Origin: UBA2030 sp049969475
Lineage (GTDB): Bacteria; Bacteroidota; Bacteroidia; Bacteroidales; TTA-H9
Length of the DNA stretch: 64,000 bases
Direction: 5' to 3'
Assembly: GCA_049969475.1 (NCBI GenBank)
Contig: JBMFOU010000004.1
Coordinates: forward strand, 1-64,000
Below are positions 33,650-42,589 of the stretch, one piece after another. Both the position numbers and the translations under genes were made by a program. Below the pieces are notes generated by a model. The model was given only the letters and a program-made list of their open reading frames with translations. It did not search any database and was not told the DNA's origin. Every line of letters starts with the position of its first letter. Position 1 is the stretch's first letter.

Positions 33650-36157
33650 CTACTGAAGGATGAGTTTTTGCGTTTTTGCATTGCCTTTATCATCTGTTAC
33701 CTTAACGAAGTAAATTCCTCTAGGCAAAGCTTTCACGTGAACAGTAAATTTATTTCCTGTGAATGTGTATGTAAGGACTTTTTCTCCTGTGAGACTGACC
33801 ACCTCCATTCGATAGTTTCCTTGTTTTAGCGTGAGGTTAAATTGGTCGGTGGCAGGATTGGGCTCAATGCTCAGGCCCGTATTATGCACCTCCTCCATTC
33901 CTGGATTGATTATCACCTCGATATAATCAGACTTTGTGGTAGTACTGGTTCCAAATGCGTTAGTTACAGTAAGGGTTACATCGAAGGTGCCGAGAGAATT
34001 ATAGGTGATGGGTGGAGGCGTTTGTCCACTGAAGGTAGAGGGGGTTCCTCCTTCAAAGGTCCATTCCCATGTAGTAATATCAGGACCTGAAGAAAGGTCA
34101 GTAAATGTTACAGTTTCTCCTGGGTGAATGGTTGTTGGGTTGCCCACAAAATCTGCTACAGGAGGAATGGGAATGATACAGGGACCACCCGGAGTTGCCC
34201 AGATAGTATCACCATTGGCATTGATAGCAGCAAATTCAGTGCTGTGAACCCAGCTTTCAGCTAAAGCATTGTTGGCGTTGGGGTCGCAAAGCGTAAGCGA
34301 GGGCCCCCATCCATCAGCCAGGGTGTCCCAGGGCAGTGCATCATCGTAATAGACCGAGTCCACCGTAAATCCAAATTTGTCTTTCAAACGAATGAGCTCT
34401 CCACCATTGTTGAGAGCACCTGAAGTCCATTGCTGAGCTGTTACCCCAAAGGTGTGTTGCATTGCCTGGGCATTCACCGCAACCACAAGATAACTACCGG
34501 GTTCCATAATCGTTGGCGGGAAGGTATAGGTTACTCCATCTGAAAAATAGAACCCGTCCAGATCCACTGAGTTGCTACCGTTGTTATACAGCTCAATAAA
34601 TTCCAGACTGTCTGTACCAATTTCAGGTGGATTATACATGATTTCAGTAATTACAATATTGGCATCAACAGGCGGATTCACGGTAATGTAGGCATCCTTG
34701 CACAAGGTATTGCTGCCATATTGATTTGTAGCTGTCAGGCATACAGTATATTGTCCTGCATAGCTGTATAAAATACCTGTGGGATTTTGTTGGTTGGAGC
34801 TAGGAGGAATTCCTCCCACAAATGACCAACTCCAGGAAGTAGGCCCGTTGGTGGATAGGTCGGTAAAGTTAACAGTACTTCCTACAGGAATGCTGGTGGA
34901 ACTGGCCACAAAATCAACTACCGGTGGGTAGGGAGCTGTTGCTGTGGTAAAAGAAATCTCATTTCCGTAGGCAGTTCCAAAACTATTGGTGGCGTAGGCT
35001 CTTACATAGTAGGTGGTGGCAGGTTGTAAACCTGTAATTTGGCTCACGAAAGTACCCACACCGCTGCCATCAGTAGTGTGCGGGTCGCTCAGGGTGGGAC
35101 TGGGGTTTGTACTCCAGCAAACACCCCGGGCGGTTACGGTAGCACCTCCCGAGGAAGTAACTGTTCCGCCGCTGGTGGCACTGTTGTAAGTGATATTAGT
35201 AGCAGATGCGGTGGTAACTGAGGGTATTCCTTGAGGGATAAGAGGGGCATCGGTTGCCGTAATGTAGCGGATGTCCAACCGATTCATGTCGGTGGTATTG
35301 GCTCCACTGGGCCATATCCCGTCTGCGTCGGTGCTGAATGCGAAGGTGGTGTTATCGGCATTACGTGATTCTATTCGACGGATTCCATTGGGGTTATTGG
35401 CTCCAATGGGAACAATGGCCGGATAATCACCCGTAACGCTGGTACCCGCCTGCATGTATATATCGTTGATTTCGGTATTCAGTTGGCTCTGCGTCGGTTG
35501 TGTGGGAATAGCATCTCTAATTTGATAAGCAAAAAGAGGGTCCCCTGTGCCGTTTACATTGTCCCATAACAAAACAAATTTTCCTGAGGCCCCCACGTTG
35601 GCCGTACCTTTAATGTAAGCTCCATCGTCGGTGGTTTCAGGGGTGTAGGGGTTTGTAGCAATATCTAAAGCTGTAAGAATCTTGCTGCCAGCCCACATGG
35701 CATTGGTAGGGAAGGTGCCACCAGTGGGTACCCACGACATGCGAATGGTGTGTTGCTGACCGGGAGCAAATCGGCTGCTATTTCCCGTAGGTTGGTAATA
35801 GATCCAGAAAGGACCACTGTCTCCATTAGCATCGGTGGTAAAGGCTGCTGTTACTGTAGATCCTGAAAAACCAGTACCACTCCACACATTTCCCGCTCCG
35901 TAAGCAGTGGAGGCTTCTGTCACCAAGCCAATCTGGGTTTTAACATCATAGGTTGTATTGGGAAGCAATCCGGTAATTTGAAAGCAAGCGGCAAACGGTG
36001 TTCTGGCATTATTCTGACTTGCGGCCGTTTTGCCTCCAAAGTACTTGGGTACCACAAGCTCGGTCACTGTTTGTCCGAAAGCTGAACCTGAGATAAATGC
36101 AAGTAGTGCAAGGTAGATAAACCACTTGCTAAATTTCATGTGTAAATACTTTTTCAT
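33650..36157 (-). CDS. T9SS type A sorting domain protein with FN3-like, PKD and lamin-tail domains
   Basis: 835 residues from the ATG at 36157; a TATATTTG element at 36186 places the longer frame inside the promoter. A signal peptide ends near GSAFGQ. Order: an N-terminal beta-rich domain of ~310 residues, an FN3-like module (TTASATNITYN to ISFTTA), a PKD domain (VDFVASSTSIPVGSTVNFTD), a lamin-tail LTD domain (IVITEIMYNPPE to AESWVHSTEF), a second PKD domain (VADFVGNPTTIHPGETVTF), and the T9SS type A domain (SIEPNPATDQFNL to TQKLILQ). It is surface-exported. The N-terminal domain may carry the activity; PKD and LTD domains commonly mediate binding in secreted nucleases and adhesins. Confidence 0.9.
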   Translation of the reverse strand: MKKYLHMKFSKWFIYLALLAFISGSAFGQTVTELVVPKYFGGKTAASQNNARTPFAACFQITGLLPNTTYDVKTQIGLVTEASTAYGAGNVWSGTGFSGSTVTAAFTTDANGDSGPFWIYYQPTGNSSRFAPGQQHTIRMSWVPTGGTFPTNAMWAGSKILTALDIATNPYTPETTDDGAYIKGTANVGASGKFVLLWDNVNGTGDPLFAYQIRDAIPTQPTQSQLNTEINDIYMQAGTSVTGDYPAIVPIGANNPNGIRRIESRNADNTTFAFSTDADGIWPSGANTTDMNRLDIRYITATDAPLIPQGIPSVTTASATNITYNSATSGGTVTSSGGATVTARGVCWSTNPSPTLSDPHTTDGSGVGTFVSQITGLQPATTYYVRAYATNSFGTAYGNEISFTTATAPYPPVVDFVASSTSIPVGSTVNFTDLSTNGPTSWSWSFVGGIPPSSNQQNPTGILYSYAGQYTVCLTATNQYGSNTLCKDAYITVNPPVDANIVITEIMYNPPEIGTDSLEFIELYNNGSNSVDLDGFYFSDGVTYTFPPTIMEPGSYLVVAVNAQAMQHTFGVTAQQWTSGALNNGGELIRLKDKFGFTVDSVYYDDALPWDTLADGWGPSLTLCDPNANNALAESWVHSTEFAAINANGDTIWATPGGPCIIPIPPVADFVGNPTTIHPGETVTFTDLSSGPDITTWEWTFEGGTPSTFSGQTPPPITYNSLGTFDVTLTVTNAFGTSTTTKSDYIEVIINPGMEEVHNTGLSIEPNPATDQFNLTLKQGNYRMEVVSLTGEKVLTYTFTGNKFTVHVKALPRGIYFVKVTDDKGNAKTQKLILQ

Positions 36158-36185
36158 CTCTTTTATCGTTTTTTGTCGTATTTGG

Positions 36186-36193
36186 CAAATATA
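36186..36193 (-). promoter_or_regulatory. -7 element (TATATTTG) for the LTD/PKD T9SS protein
   Basis: TAnnTTTG match on the minus strand, 29 bases before the ATG at 36157; it favours that start. Confidence 0.55.
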
Positions 36194-36242
36194 CATGCTT
36201 TGTTTTGACTAAACTTCAAGACAGAATTAATTTATTTGAAAT

Positions 36243-37553
36243 TTAGAGTTCCAGTAAAAGTGATTCAGGGTCGGCACCCTGGGTGAGCATTCGCACAGGA
36301 TTTTCAAGCAGATTTTTCACCATTACCAGAAAACTGACCGACTCTCTTCCGTCAATAATCCGGTGGTCGTATGAGAGGGCTACGTACATCATAGGATGAA
36401 TTTCTACTTTGCCATTAACGGCAATAGGGCGTTCCAAAATGTTGTGCATGCCGAGAATGGCGCTCTGGGGAGGATTGATGATGGGGGTTGAAAGTAAACT
36501 GCCAAACACCCCTCCATTGGTGATGGTGAAGGTACCTCCGCTCAGTTCTTCCAGCGATATTTTTTTATCGCGGGCTCTGGTAGCTAGGTCTTTTATTTTG
36601 AGTTCGATCTCTGCCAGACTCAGGGTTTCGGCATTCCTCAACACAGGTACCATCAAACCCTTGGGCGTGCTCACGGCTATTCCTATATCCGCAAAGTGAT
36701 GAAATACAATTTCGTCACCATCTATCATGGCATTTACCTGAGGAAATGCTTCAAGGGCAATGGCGCAGGCCTTGGTGAAAAACGACATAAAACCCAACGA
36801 AACTCCAAACTTTTTCTGAAAAGCGTCTTTGTATTTTTTTCGCAGTTCCATGATGGGGGTCATGTTCACCTCGTTGAAGGTGGTGAGCATGGCCGTTTCG
36901 TTTTTTACAGCCACCAGTCGTTCGCTGAGTTTCTGTCGTAGGGCCGACATTTTTTGCCGGGATGTTTCGCGGGTTGCGCTATCTTTTTTTATTGATAGTT
37001 TAATGGCGCTGCTTTCAGCATCGAACGAGGGAGTTTTGGATTTCTGCTCAAGGTAAAATTCAATATCCTCTTTTACGAACCGATAGTTTTTAAAGAACTC
37101 CGTCAATTCTTGCTCATTCAACTTACGTTCTTGCATAAGTTTTCTGGCCAGAGGAGAGAGGCGGATTGAAGAAGTCTCGGCTGTAGGGGGTAATTCATGA
37201 ACGGGCTGTGGAGTCTTGGGTGGTTCCGCGGACTGTGGAGACGGCTGAGCTTCTTTGGAGGGGGTATTTGTCTCTACTCTTTTTTCGGTTTTTTCCGATA
37301 TGGGTTCTGAAGGCATCATCGAGGTGTCGATGTGGGCCACTGAGGCACCTACTTCTACGGTATCTCCCTCGGCAGCTAAAATTTTTATTTTCCCGGCCTC
37401 TGGTGCACTAATAGTCAGGGTGGCTTTGTCGCTGTCGATTTCCAGAATTTCCTGATCCCGGCTTACCGTATCACCATCTTTCACCAGCCATCCGGCTATG
37501 ACAACCGAAGTTATCGATTCTCCCGGGCTGGGTATTTTAACATCAATGATCAT
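36243..37553 (-). CDS. sucB: 2-oxoglutarate dehydrogenase E2, dihydrolipoyllysine succinyltransferase
   Basis: 436 residues. The lipoyl domain is about 1-77, with the lipoylated Lys43 in EIDSDKATL. A Pro/Glu/Thr-rich linker follows (80-125), then the peripheral subunit-binding domain (SPLARKLMQERKL, about 133-165) and the catalytic acyltransferase core (about 205-436) with the active-site His and Asp in SYDHRIIDGRE. It transfers the succinyl group to CoA in the TCA cycle. It is encoded 32 bases after the E1 gene; no E3 gene is in the window. The lipoate-ligase-like gene 4.4 kb away could serve its lipoylation. Confidence 0.95.
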   Translation of the reverse strand: MIIDVKIPSPGESITSVVIAGWLVKDGDTVSRDQEILEIDSDKATLTISAPEAGKIKILAAEGDTVEVGASVAHIDTSMMPSEPISEKTEKRVETNTPSKEAQPSPQSAEPPKTPQPVHELPPTAETSSIRLSPLARKLMQERKLNEQELTEFFKNYRFVKEDIEFYLEQKSKTPSFDAESSAIKLSIKKDSATRETSRQKMSALRQKLSERLVAVKNETAMLTTFNEVNMTPIMELRKKYKDAFQKKFGVSLGFMSFFTKACAIALEAFPQVNAMIDGDEIVFHHFADIGIAVSTPKGLMVPVLRNAETLSLAEIELKIKDLATRARDKKISLEELSGGTFTITNGGVFGSLLSTPIINPPQSAILGMHNILERPIAVNGKVEIHPMMYVALSYDHRIIDGRESVSFLVMVKNLLENPVRMLTQGADPESLLLEL

Positions 37554-37585
37554 AGCAAAGTATCTTTTTTGTTGATTGATTCTTT

Positions 37586-40393
37586 TTACTGATTATTAGG
37601 CTCCTCCAGTTCGCGGGCAAAGGTTTGCCATTTGTTCCCAATGCAAACCATCCGGCATTCGATGTCGAGGCGTGGGCAAACACACTGATGGAATGCCTTA
37701 TCGATGATTTTGCGCTGCTGCATGAAATGGAATTTGCTGCTACCTGTGGCCGGGCTCCCGGAAGCCGGGCGGGCAATGAGCTTAAGGTCGTACTGGTCGA
37801 AGTTTATTTTTAAAAAGCCCCAGGCCCCCATATTGGCTGGCTCTTCCTGAACCCATAACCTGACTTTGGCCTGAGAATATTTTTCCAGGATTCTTTCTAC
37901 CTGACGTTTAGGGAAAGGGTACATCTGTTCTATTCTCACCAAAGCTACATGCTGGGCGTTGGTCTTTTCTTTTTCTTCCAGCAAATCGTAGTAGACCTTT
38001 CCCCAACAGAAAATGAGTCTTTCCACCTGAGTCGGGTCAGCTTGCGCATCATCAATTACTTCCTGAAATCTGCCCCGGGCAAGTTCCTTCAGGTCTGAAA
38101 TAACCCGGGGATGCCGGAGTAAGCTCTTAGGGGTGAAAATTATGAGGGGTTTGCGTATGTCTCGCAGAACCTGTCGTCGTAAAACATGGAAAAAGTTGGC
38201 CGGTGTGGTGCAATTCACCACCTGCATATTGTTTTCTGCCGCTAAAATCAATACCCTTTCGATACGAGCCGAGCTGTGCTCTGGTCCCTGCCCTTCATAA
38301 CCATGTGGGAGGAACAAAGTCAGACCATTCATTACATTCCATTTATCTTCGGCGCTGCTGATAAACTGGTCGAAGATGATTTGAGCACCGTTGGCAAAAT
38401 CACCAAATTGAGCCTCCCAGATGGTAAGCGCCTGTGGTCGGGCCAGGGCATATCCATATTCGTACCCCAATACACCGTATTCCGACAAAAGCGAATTGTA
38501 GATTTCAAACGGAGCCTGGTTGGGGCTTAGATGGGCGAGGGGAGAATATTTCTCTTCACTATCCTCTATGGTCAACACGGCATGTCGATGAGAAAAAGTC
38601 CCTCTTTCCACATCCTGGCCGGTGATGCGAACAGGATACCCCTTGGTCACCAGACTGGCATAAGCCAGCAATTCGGCCATAGCCCAATCAGCCTTTTCTT
38701 CGTTGACCACCAATTCTCTGCGTTCTTCGAGCAGCTTCAGCAGCTTGCGGAAAAATTTCTTATCCTCTGGCAATGTGGTCATTTTCACGGCTAACGATTT
38801 CAGTTCTTCGGCAGAGAAACCGGTTTCGGGCGATTCCACAAAATCTTCCTCCCTGGCTCTGCGAAAACCTTTCCACTCTTCTTCTAGAAAATTGGTGATA
38901 CTAATTTTTTCTTTCCTGATGGCCGCCTGCAAACTTTCTTCGAGCCTGCGGTTAAAGGCTTCTTCCTGCGCATCCACAAAATCGCGGGTAATAACGCCTT
39001 CCTCAATGAGTTTTGGGAAATACATTGTGCGCGGATCAGGATGTTTTTCAATGATTTTGTAAAGAACAGGCTGCGTAAACCGAGGTTCGTCGCTCTCGTT
39101 GTGCCCGTAGCGGCGGTATCCCAGTAAGTCGATGAATACGTCGCGATGGAAGGTCTCTCTGAATTCCATGGCCAGCTGAATGGCAAACACCACAGCTTCC
39201 ACATCGTCGGCATTAACATGAAAGACAGGAGCCTGAATGGTTTTGGCTACGTCGGTGCAATAGGTGCTGGTGCGACCGTCGAGGTAATGGGTGGTGAAGC
39301 CAATCTGGTTATTGACCACTATATGAACTGTACCGCCTACAGAGTATGCCGGCAGCCCCGACATTTGCAGTACTTCATAGACAATTCCTTGGCCTGCAAC
39401 TGAGGCATCGCCGTGAATAAGAATGGGGGTAATTCTGTTCGTATCACGATGATAGTGAGCGTCGAGTAAGGCTCTTGTGATTCCTTGCACTACAGGATTT
39501 ACCGCTTCCAGATGCGAGGGATTGGGAGCCAGCGTCACCTTGAACTGTTGGCCTGAAAGGGTTTTCAATACAGAGGTATAGCCCAGATGATATTTCACAT
39601 CTCCCAGTAGGAGTTCGTCTTCGTACTCCAGACCTCGGAATTCGGCAAAAATGGAGCTGAAGGGCTTTTTCATGACATTGGCCAACACGTTAAGCCTTCC
39701 TCTGTGGGGCATCCCGATGACAAACTCACGGTTGCCCATCTCAACCCCTTTTTCCATTAAGGCATGTAGAGCAGGTATGAGTGACTCTGCGCCCTCCAGC
39801 GAAAATCTTTTCTGTCCCGGGAATTTTTTATGTATAAATTTTTCAAACAAAACTGCCCGCGTAAGGGTGGTGAGCATGGCTTTCTTTTGCTCATGGCTGT
39901 ATGAGGGAGTATTGCGTACAGGCTCCATTTTTCCTAAAAGCCATTTTACCACCTCGGGTTGCCTGATAAACATGAACTCAGCCCCAATCGACTGACAGTA
40001 TGTTTTATTTAAATGGTCAATAATATCGCTCAGTTTGGCAGGCCCCAGGCCAATTTCCATTCCTGCCTTGAATATCTTGTCGTGGTCTTCAGGTTTTAAC
40101 CCGTAGTTTTCGATGTTCAGGTCGGGGCTATATTTTCTGCGGGTACGGACAGGATTGGTTTTGGTGAACAGATGCCCCCGCTGCCGGTAATCCCTGATTA
40201 GTTCCAGCACTTTGAATTCGGAGGGCATTTCCTGATCGCCCTGTGAAGCTTTGTAATTCTTAGCTGCAAAATCGAAACCAGCAAAAAAGTTTCGTAAATC
40301 GGGGGCTAGCTCTTCCGCACGTAACAAATAGGTTTGATATAGGCTCTCTATAACTGCCGGCTCGGAGCTATTCAGAAAATCGTAGGTATCCAT
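37586..40393 (-). CDS. sucA: 2-oxoglutarate dehydrogenase E1 component
   Basis: 935 residues from the ATG at 40393; the longer frame to 40414 runs into the -7 element at 40412. Features: an N-terminal MDTYDFLNSSEPAVIESLYQ helix for E2 binding, IGMPHRGRLNVLANV, the thiamine diphosphate block GDASVAGQGIVYE with VNNQIGFTT, and a C-terminal transketolase-like domain (FLPHGYEGQGPEHSSARIERVL, abbreviated as GYEGQGPEHSS). It decarboxylates 2-oxoglutarate with ThDP and passes the succinyl group to SucB. Length and motifs fit functional SucA. It forms an operon with sucB. Confidence 0.95.
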   Translation of the reverse strand: MDTYDFLNSSEPAVIESLYQTYLLRAEELAPDLRNFFAGFDFAAKNYKASQGDQEMPSEFKVLELIRDYRQRGHLFTKTNPVRTRRKYSPDLNIENYGLKPEDHDKIFKAGMEIGLGPAKLSDIIDHLNKTYCQSIGAEFMFIRQPEVVKWLLGKMEPVRNTPSYSHEQKKAMLTTLTRAVLFEKFIHKKFPGQKRFSLEGAESLIPALHALMEKGVEMGNREFVIGMPHRGRLNVLANVMKKPFSSIFAEFRGLEYEDELLLGDVKYHLGYTSVLKTLSGQQFKVTLAPNPSHLEAVNPVVQGITRALLDAHYHRDTNRITPILIHGDASVAGQGIVYEVLQMSGLPAYSVGGTVHIVVNNQIGFTTHYLDGRTSTYCTDVAKTIQAPVFHVNADDVEAVVFAIQLAMEFRETFHRDVFIDLLGYRRYGHNESDEPRFTQPVLYKIIEKHPDPRTMYFPKLIEEGVITRDFVDAQEEAFNRRLEESLQAAIRKEKISITNFLEEEWKGFRRAREEDFVESPETGFSAEELKSLAVKMTTLPEDKKFFRKLLKLLEERRELVVNEEKADWAMAELLAYASLVTKGYPVRITGQDVERGTFSHRHAVLTIEDSEEKYSPLAHLSPNQAPFEIYNSLLSEYGVLGYEYGYALARPQALTIWEAQFGDFANGAQIIFDQFISSAEDKWNVMNGLTLFLPHGYEGQGPEHSSARIERVLILAAENNMQVVNCTTPANFFHVLRRQVLRDIRKPLIIFTPKSLLRHPRVISDLKELARGRFQEVIDDAQADPTQVERLIFCWGKVYYDLLEEKEKTNAQHVALVRIEQMYPFPKRQVERILEKYSQAKVRLWVQEEPANMGAWGFLKINFDQYDLKLIARPASGSPATGSSKFHFMQQRKIIDKAFHQCVCPRLDIECRMVCIGNKWQTFARELEEPNNQ

Positions 40394-40411
40394 TTGGGTG
40401 TTGTTATCCAA

Positions 40412-40419
40412 CAAATATA
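40412..40419 (-). promoter_or_regulatory. -7 element (TATATTTG) for sucAB
   Basis: TAnnTTTG match on the minus strand, 18 bases before the ATG at 40393; it decides that start. Confidence 0.55.
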
Positions 40420-40506
40420 AACAATTTGCCTTTTATTAAGTTAGGTTGAATTGCAACAATTCAAGAAGTCTCTTTGTTCAGGCAATATAGGCGGTGAGCC
40501 GGAAGG

Positions 40507-40545
40507 AATAAAAAAAGGGGACGATTTGTTGGATGGTCCCCTTTT
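40507..40545 (-). terminator. Rho-independent terminator of the aspartate aminotransferase gene
   Basis: Ten-pair stem AAAAGGGGAC/GTCCCCTTTT (40513-40522 with 40536-40545), 13-base loop, followed on the minus strand by further Ts. It lies 15 bases beyond the stop codon. Confidence 0.9.
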
Positions 40546-40560
40546 CGGTTGTTAGGAGTT

Positions 40561-41763
40561 TTATTGTAAGAAGCTCAATGCAACCTTTATGCGTCGCATA
40601 GCTTCGATGAGTTGCTCTTCGGATGTGGCGTAACTTATGCGTATGCAGGAAGGGTCGCCGAAGGCCGAACCCGGCACAAGGGCTACCTGAGCCTGGTCGA
40701 GCAGGTAGAGGCAAAGGTCATCGCCATTGTTGATGGTACAATTTTTAAAACTTTTACCATAAAAATAGGTCACGTCAGGGAAGAGGTAAAAGGCTCCTTG
40801 GGGCTTGTTGCAGTGCAAACCGGGTATGTCGGCCATGAGATCAAGAAGTAAGTCGCGGCGGCGGCGGAAAGCGCTTACCATGTCCTGCAATTCAGTTGTT
40901 TCGGCCGGATCGCGCAACATGGCATCGATGGCTGCCCGCTGAGCTATGGAACAGGTGCCGGAGGTCATCTGCCCCTGTATTTTGTTGCATGCATCGGCAA
41001 TGGCCTGAGGACCAGCCAGGTATCCTAATCTCCATCCGGTCATGGCATAACCCTTCGACACCCCGTTGACCACTGCAATCCGATCACGCAAACCTTCAAA
41101 TGAGGCCAGGCTGGCATGTTTGCCCTCAAAAATGATGTATTCGTATATCTCGTCCGAAAGAATGAAAACATGCGGGTGGGCAAGTAAAACCTCGGCCAAT
41201 GCTTTTAATTCATCGGGTGAATATACACTTCCGGTAGGATTGGAAGGCGAGTTGAACATGATGAGGCGTGAGGCGGGTGTGATAGCTGCCTCGAGTTGTT
41301 CAGGGGTAATCTTAAAATCCTGCTCAATGCCCGCATAAACGTAGATCGGCCGGCCTTCGGCAAGTTTTACCAGTTCTGAGTATGAAACCCAATAAGGGGC
41401 TGGAATTATTACCTCATCTCCAGGATTAATCACACTCATCACACAGTTGGCCAGAGACTGTTTGGCTCCGGTAGAGACAACAATTTGGGAAGGTTTATAC
41501 TCAAGACTGTTGTCGCGTTTTAGTTTAAACGCGATAGCTTCCCTCAACTCCTGATAGCCCGGAACCGGAGGATAGTGCGTATAATTCTCGTCGAGGGCTT
41601 TTTTAGCTGCCTCTTTAATGAAGTTGGGTGTATTGAAGTCGGGCTCTCCGATGCTTAGGTTGATTATATCTAGTCCTTTGGCTTTCAGCTCCCTGCTCTT
41701 ACGAGTCATGGCCAGTGTAGCCGACTCTTCCATGTTTTTGATACGTTGGGATAAGAAGTCCAT
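40561..41763 (-). CDS. aspC: Class I pyridoxal-phosphate aminotransferase (aspartate aminotransferase, subgroup Ib)
   Basis: 400 residues. PLP Lys237 is in GVSKGYAMTGWRLGY; NSPSNPTGSVYS and SDEIYEY supply other cofactor contacts, and the C-terminal ASCIRISYA-type block (CIRISYAT) carries the carboxylate-binding Arg. Length and motifs fit the Bacillus/Thermus-type aspartate aminotransferase, which interconverts aspartate/oxaloacetate and glutamate/2-oxoglutarate; prephenate aminotransferase activity is also found in this subgroup. It is monocistronic, with a promoter element at 41803 and a strong terminator. Confidence 0.85.
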   Translation of the reverse strand: MDFLSQRIKNMEESATLAMTRKSRELKAKGLDIINLSIGEPDFNTPNFIKEAAKKALDENYTHYPPVPGYQELREAIAFKLKRDNSLEYKPSQIVVSTGAKQSLANCVMSVINPGDEVIIPAPYWVSYSELVKLAEGRPIYVYAGIEQDFKITPEQLEAAITPASRLIMFNSPSNPTGSVYSPDELKALAEVLLAHPHVFILSDEIYEYIIFEGKHASLASFEGLRDRIAVVNGVSKGYAMTGWRLGYLAGPQAIADACNKIQGQMTSGTCSIAQRAAIDAMLRDPAETTELQDMVSAFRRRRDLLLDLMADIPGLHCNKPQGAFYLFPDVTYFYGKSFKNCTINNGDDLCLYLLDQAQVALVPGSAFGDPSCIRISYATSEEQLIEAMRRIKVALSFLQ

Positions 41764-41802
41764 GATCCTCAGTTTTGCTTGAAGTATATGTCAGGAAGCT
41801 GG

Positions 41803-41810
41803 CAAAATTA
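41803..41810 (-). promoter_or_regulatory. -7 element (TAATTTTG) for the aspartate aminotransferase gene
   Basis: TAnnTTTG match on the minus strand, 39 bases before the start codon at 41763. Confidence 0.45.
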
Positions 41811-41953
41811 GCAATTTATTGACTTGAGCAAGGCTTCATTTGTTATTTGACTAACAATAATTTTTTAAATAATTGTAGTTTAGATTGTTAATTTTTATCA
41901 AACGTTTGCAAAAGAATGGTTGTAGCGTTATTTGCAAGCCCTGCTCTCATCAC

Positions 41954-42577
41954 TTATGTCAAAAGACTGAATTCTTTCTGTAGGTATGCCTCGCTCAGTT
42001 TAAGGAGCAGTTCTTCCATGGTGAGAGGGTAACCTGCTTCCCATAAGCTGGTTACAAAGAGGTTATGAGGCCGGCCTTTTCGGTAGTCGGGTTCGCGGCG
42101 CGGATGTTTCAGATACCATGAAATGGTTCCGGTAGGTTCGCCCACATTAAGTACTGCATGGTAAAACCACCTATCGCGGGCCCGGTGCATAGCGCTGCCT
42201 GCAATCTTAAGGTCGCCCAGGGATATGTCCGAAATGCCTTTTTGATTTAATCCTTCTACACCCAGGTCATCTAAAACTTTCATGACTATCTGGTTGCTTA
42301 GTCTGAATATTTCTGTCGAACTATTGCTTGTGTCCAGGGGCCAGGTGCATGCAATTACCAGCATGCGAGGGGTTAATACTACCGTCTCGCCTCCTGAGGG
42401 TCGCTTTAGCAATACTACTCCATCTTCCTCAAGCCTTTCAAGGAAAACCGAATCGTCCGGCTGATTGGAACGTCCCAGTACAACATACACCTCGTCAGGT
42501 TGCCATAGGAAGGCTGCCGGAACCACATCGGTTTCAATCAGTTTTTTATCTGGCAGCATGTATTCATGAACTTCCAT
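41954..42577 (-). CDS. Lipoate/octanoate protein ligase-like protein (LplA/LipB fold)
   Basis: 207 residues, shorter than classical LplA (about 330), with no C-terminal accessory domain. The fold motifs are VVLGRSNQP (32-40), KRPSGGETVV (58-67, where lipoate ligases have RRxSGGGxVY) and GDLKIAGSAMHR with Lys124 (the catalytic-type lysine), then YHAVLNV. The family attaches lipoate, octanoate or biotin to a lysine of a carrier domain, or moves it between carriers. The nearby E2 SucB needs lipoylation. The divergent glycine motif makes a non-canonical amidotransferase role possible. It is 12 bases after lptD on the same strand. Confidence 0.75.
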   Translation of the reverse strand: MEVHEYMLPDKKLIETDVVPAAFLWQPDEVYVVLGRSNQPDDSVFLERLEEDGVVLLKRPSGGETVVLTPRMLVIACTWPLDTSNSSTEIFRLSNQIVMKVLDDLGVEGLNQKGISDISLGDLKIAGSAMHRARDRWFYHAVLNVGEPTGTISWYLKHPRREPDYRKGRPHNLFVTSLWEAGYPLTMEELLLKLSEAYLQKEFSLLT

Positions 42578-42589
42578 TCAGGTAAATAT

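Noticed and set aside
41866..41889. A+T-only inverted repeat between aspC and the lipoate-ligase-like gene
   Set aside because: Weak A-T stem without a T-run in the right place; too likely by chance in A+T-rich DNA to call a terminator.
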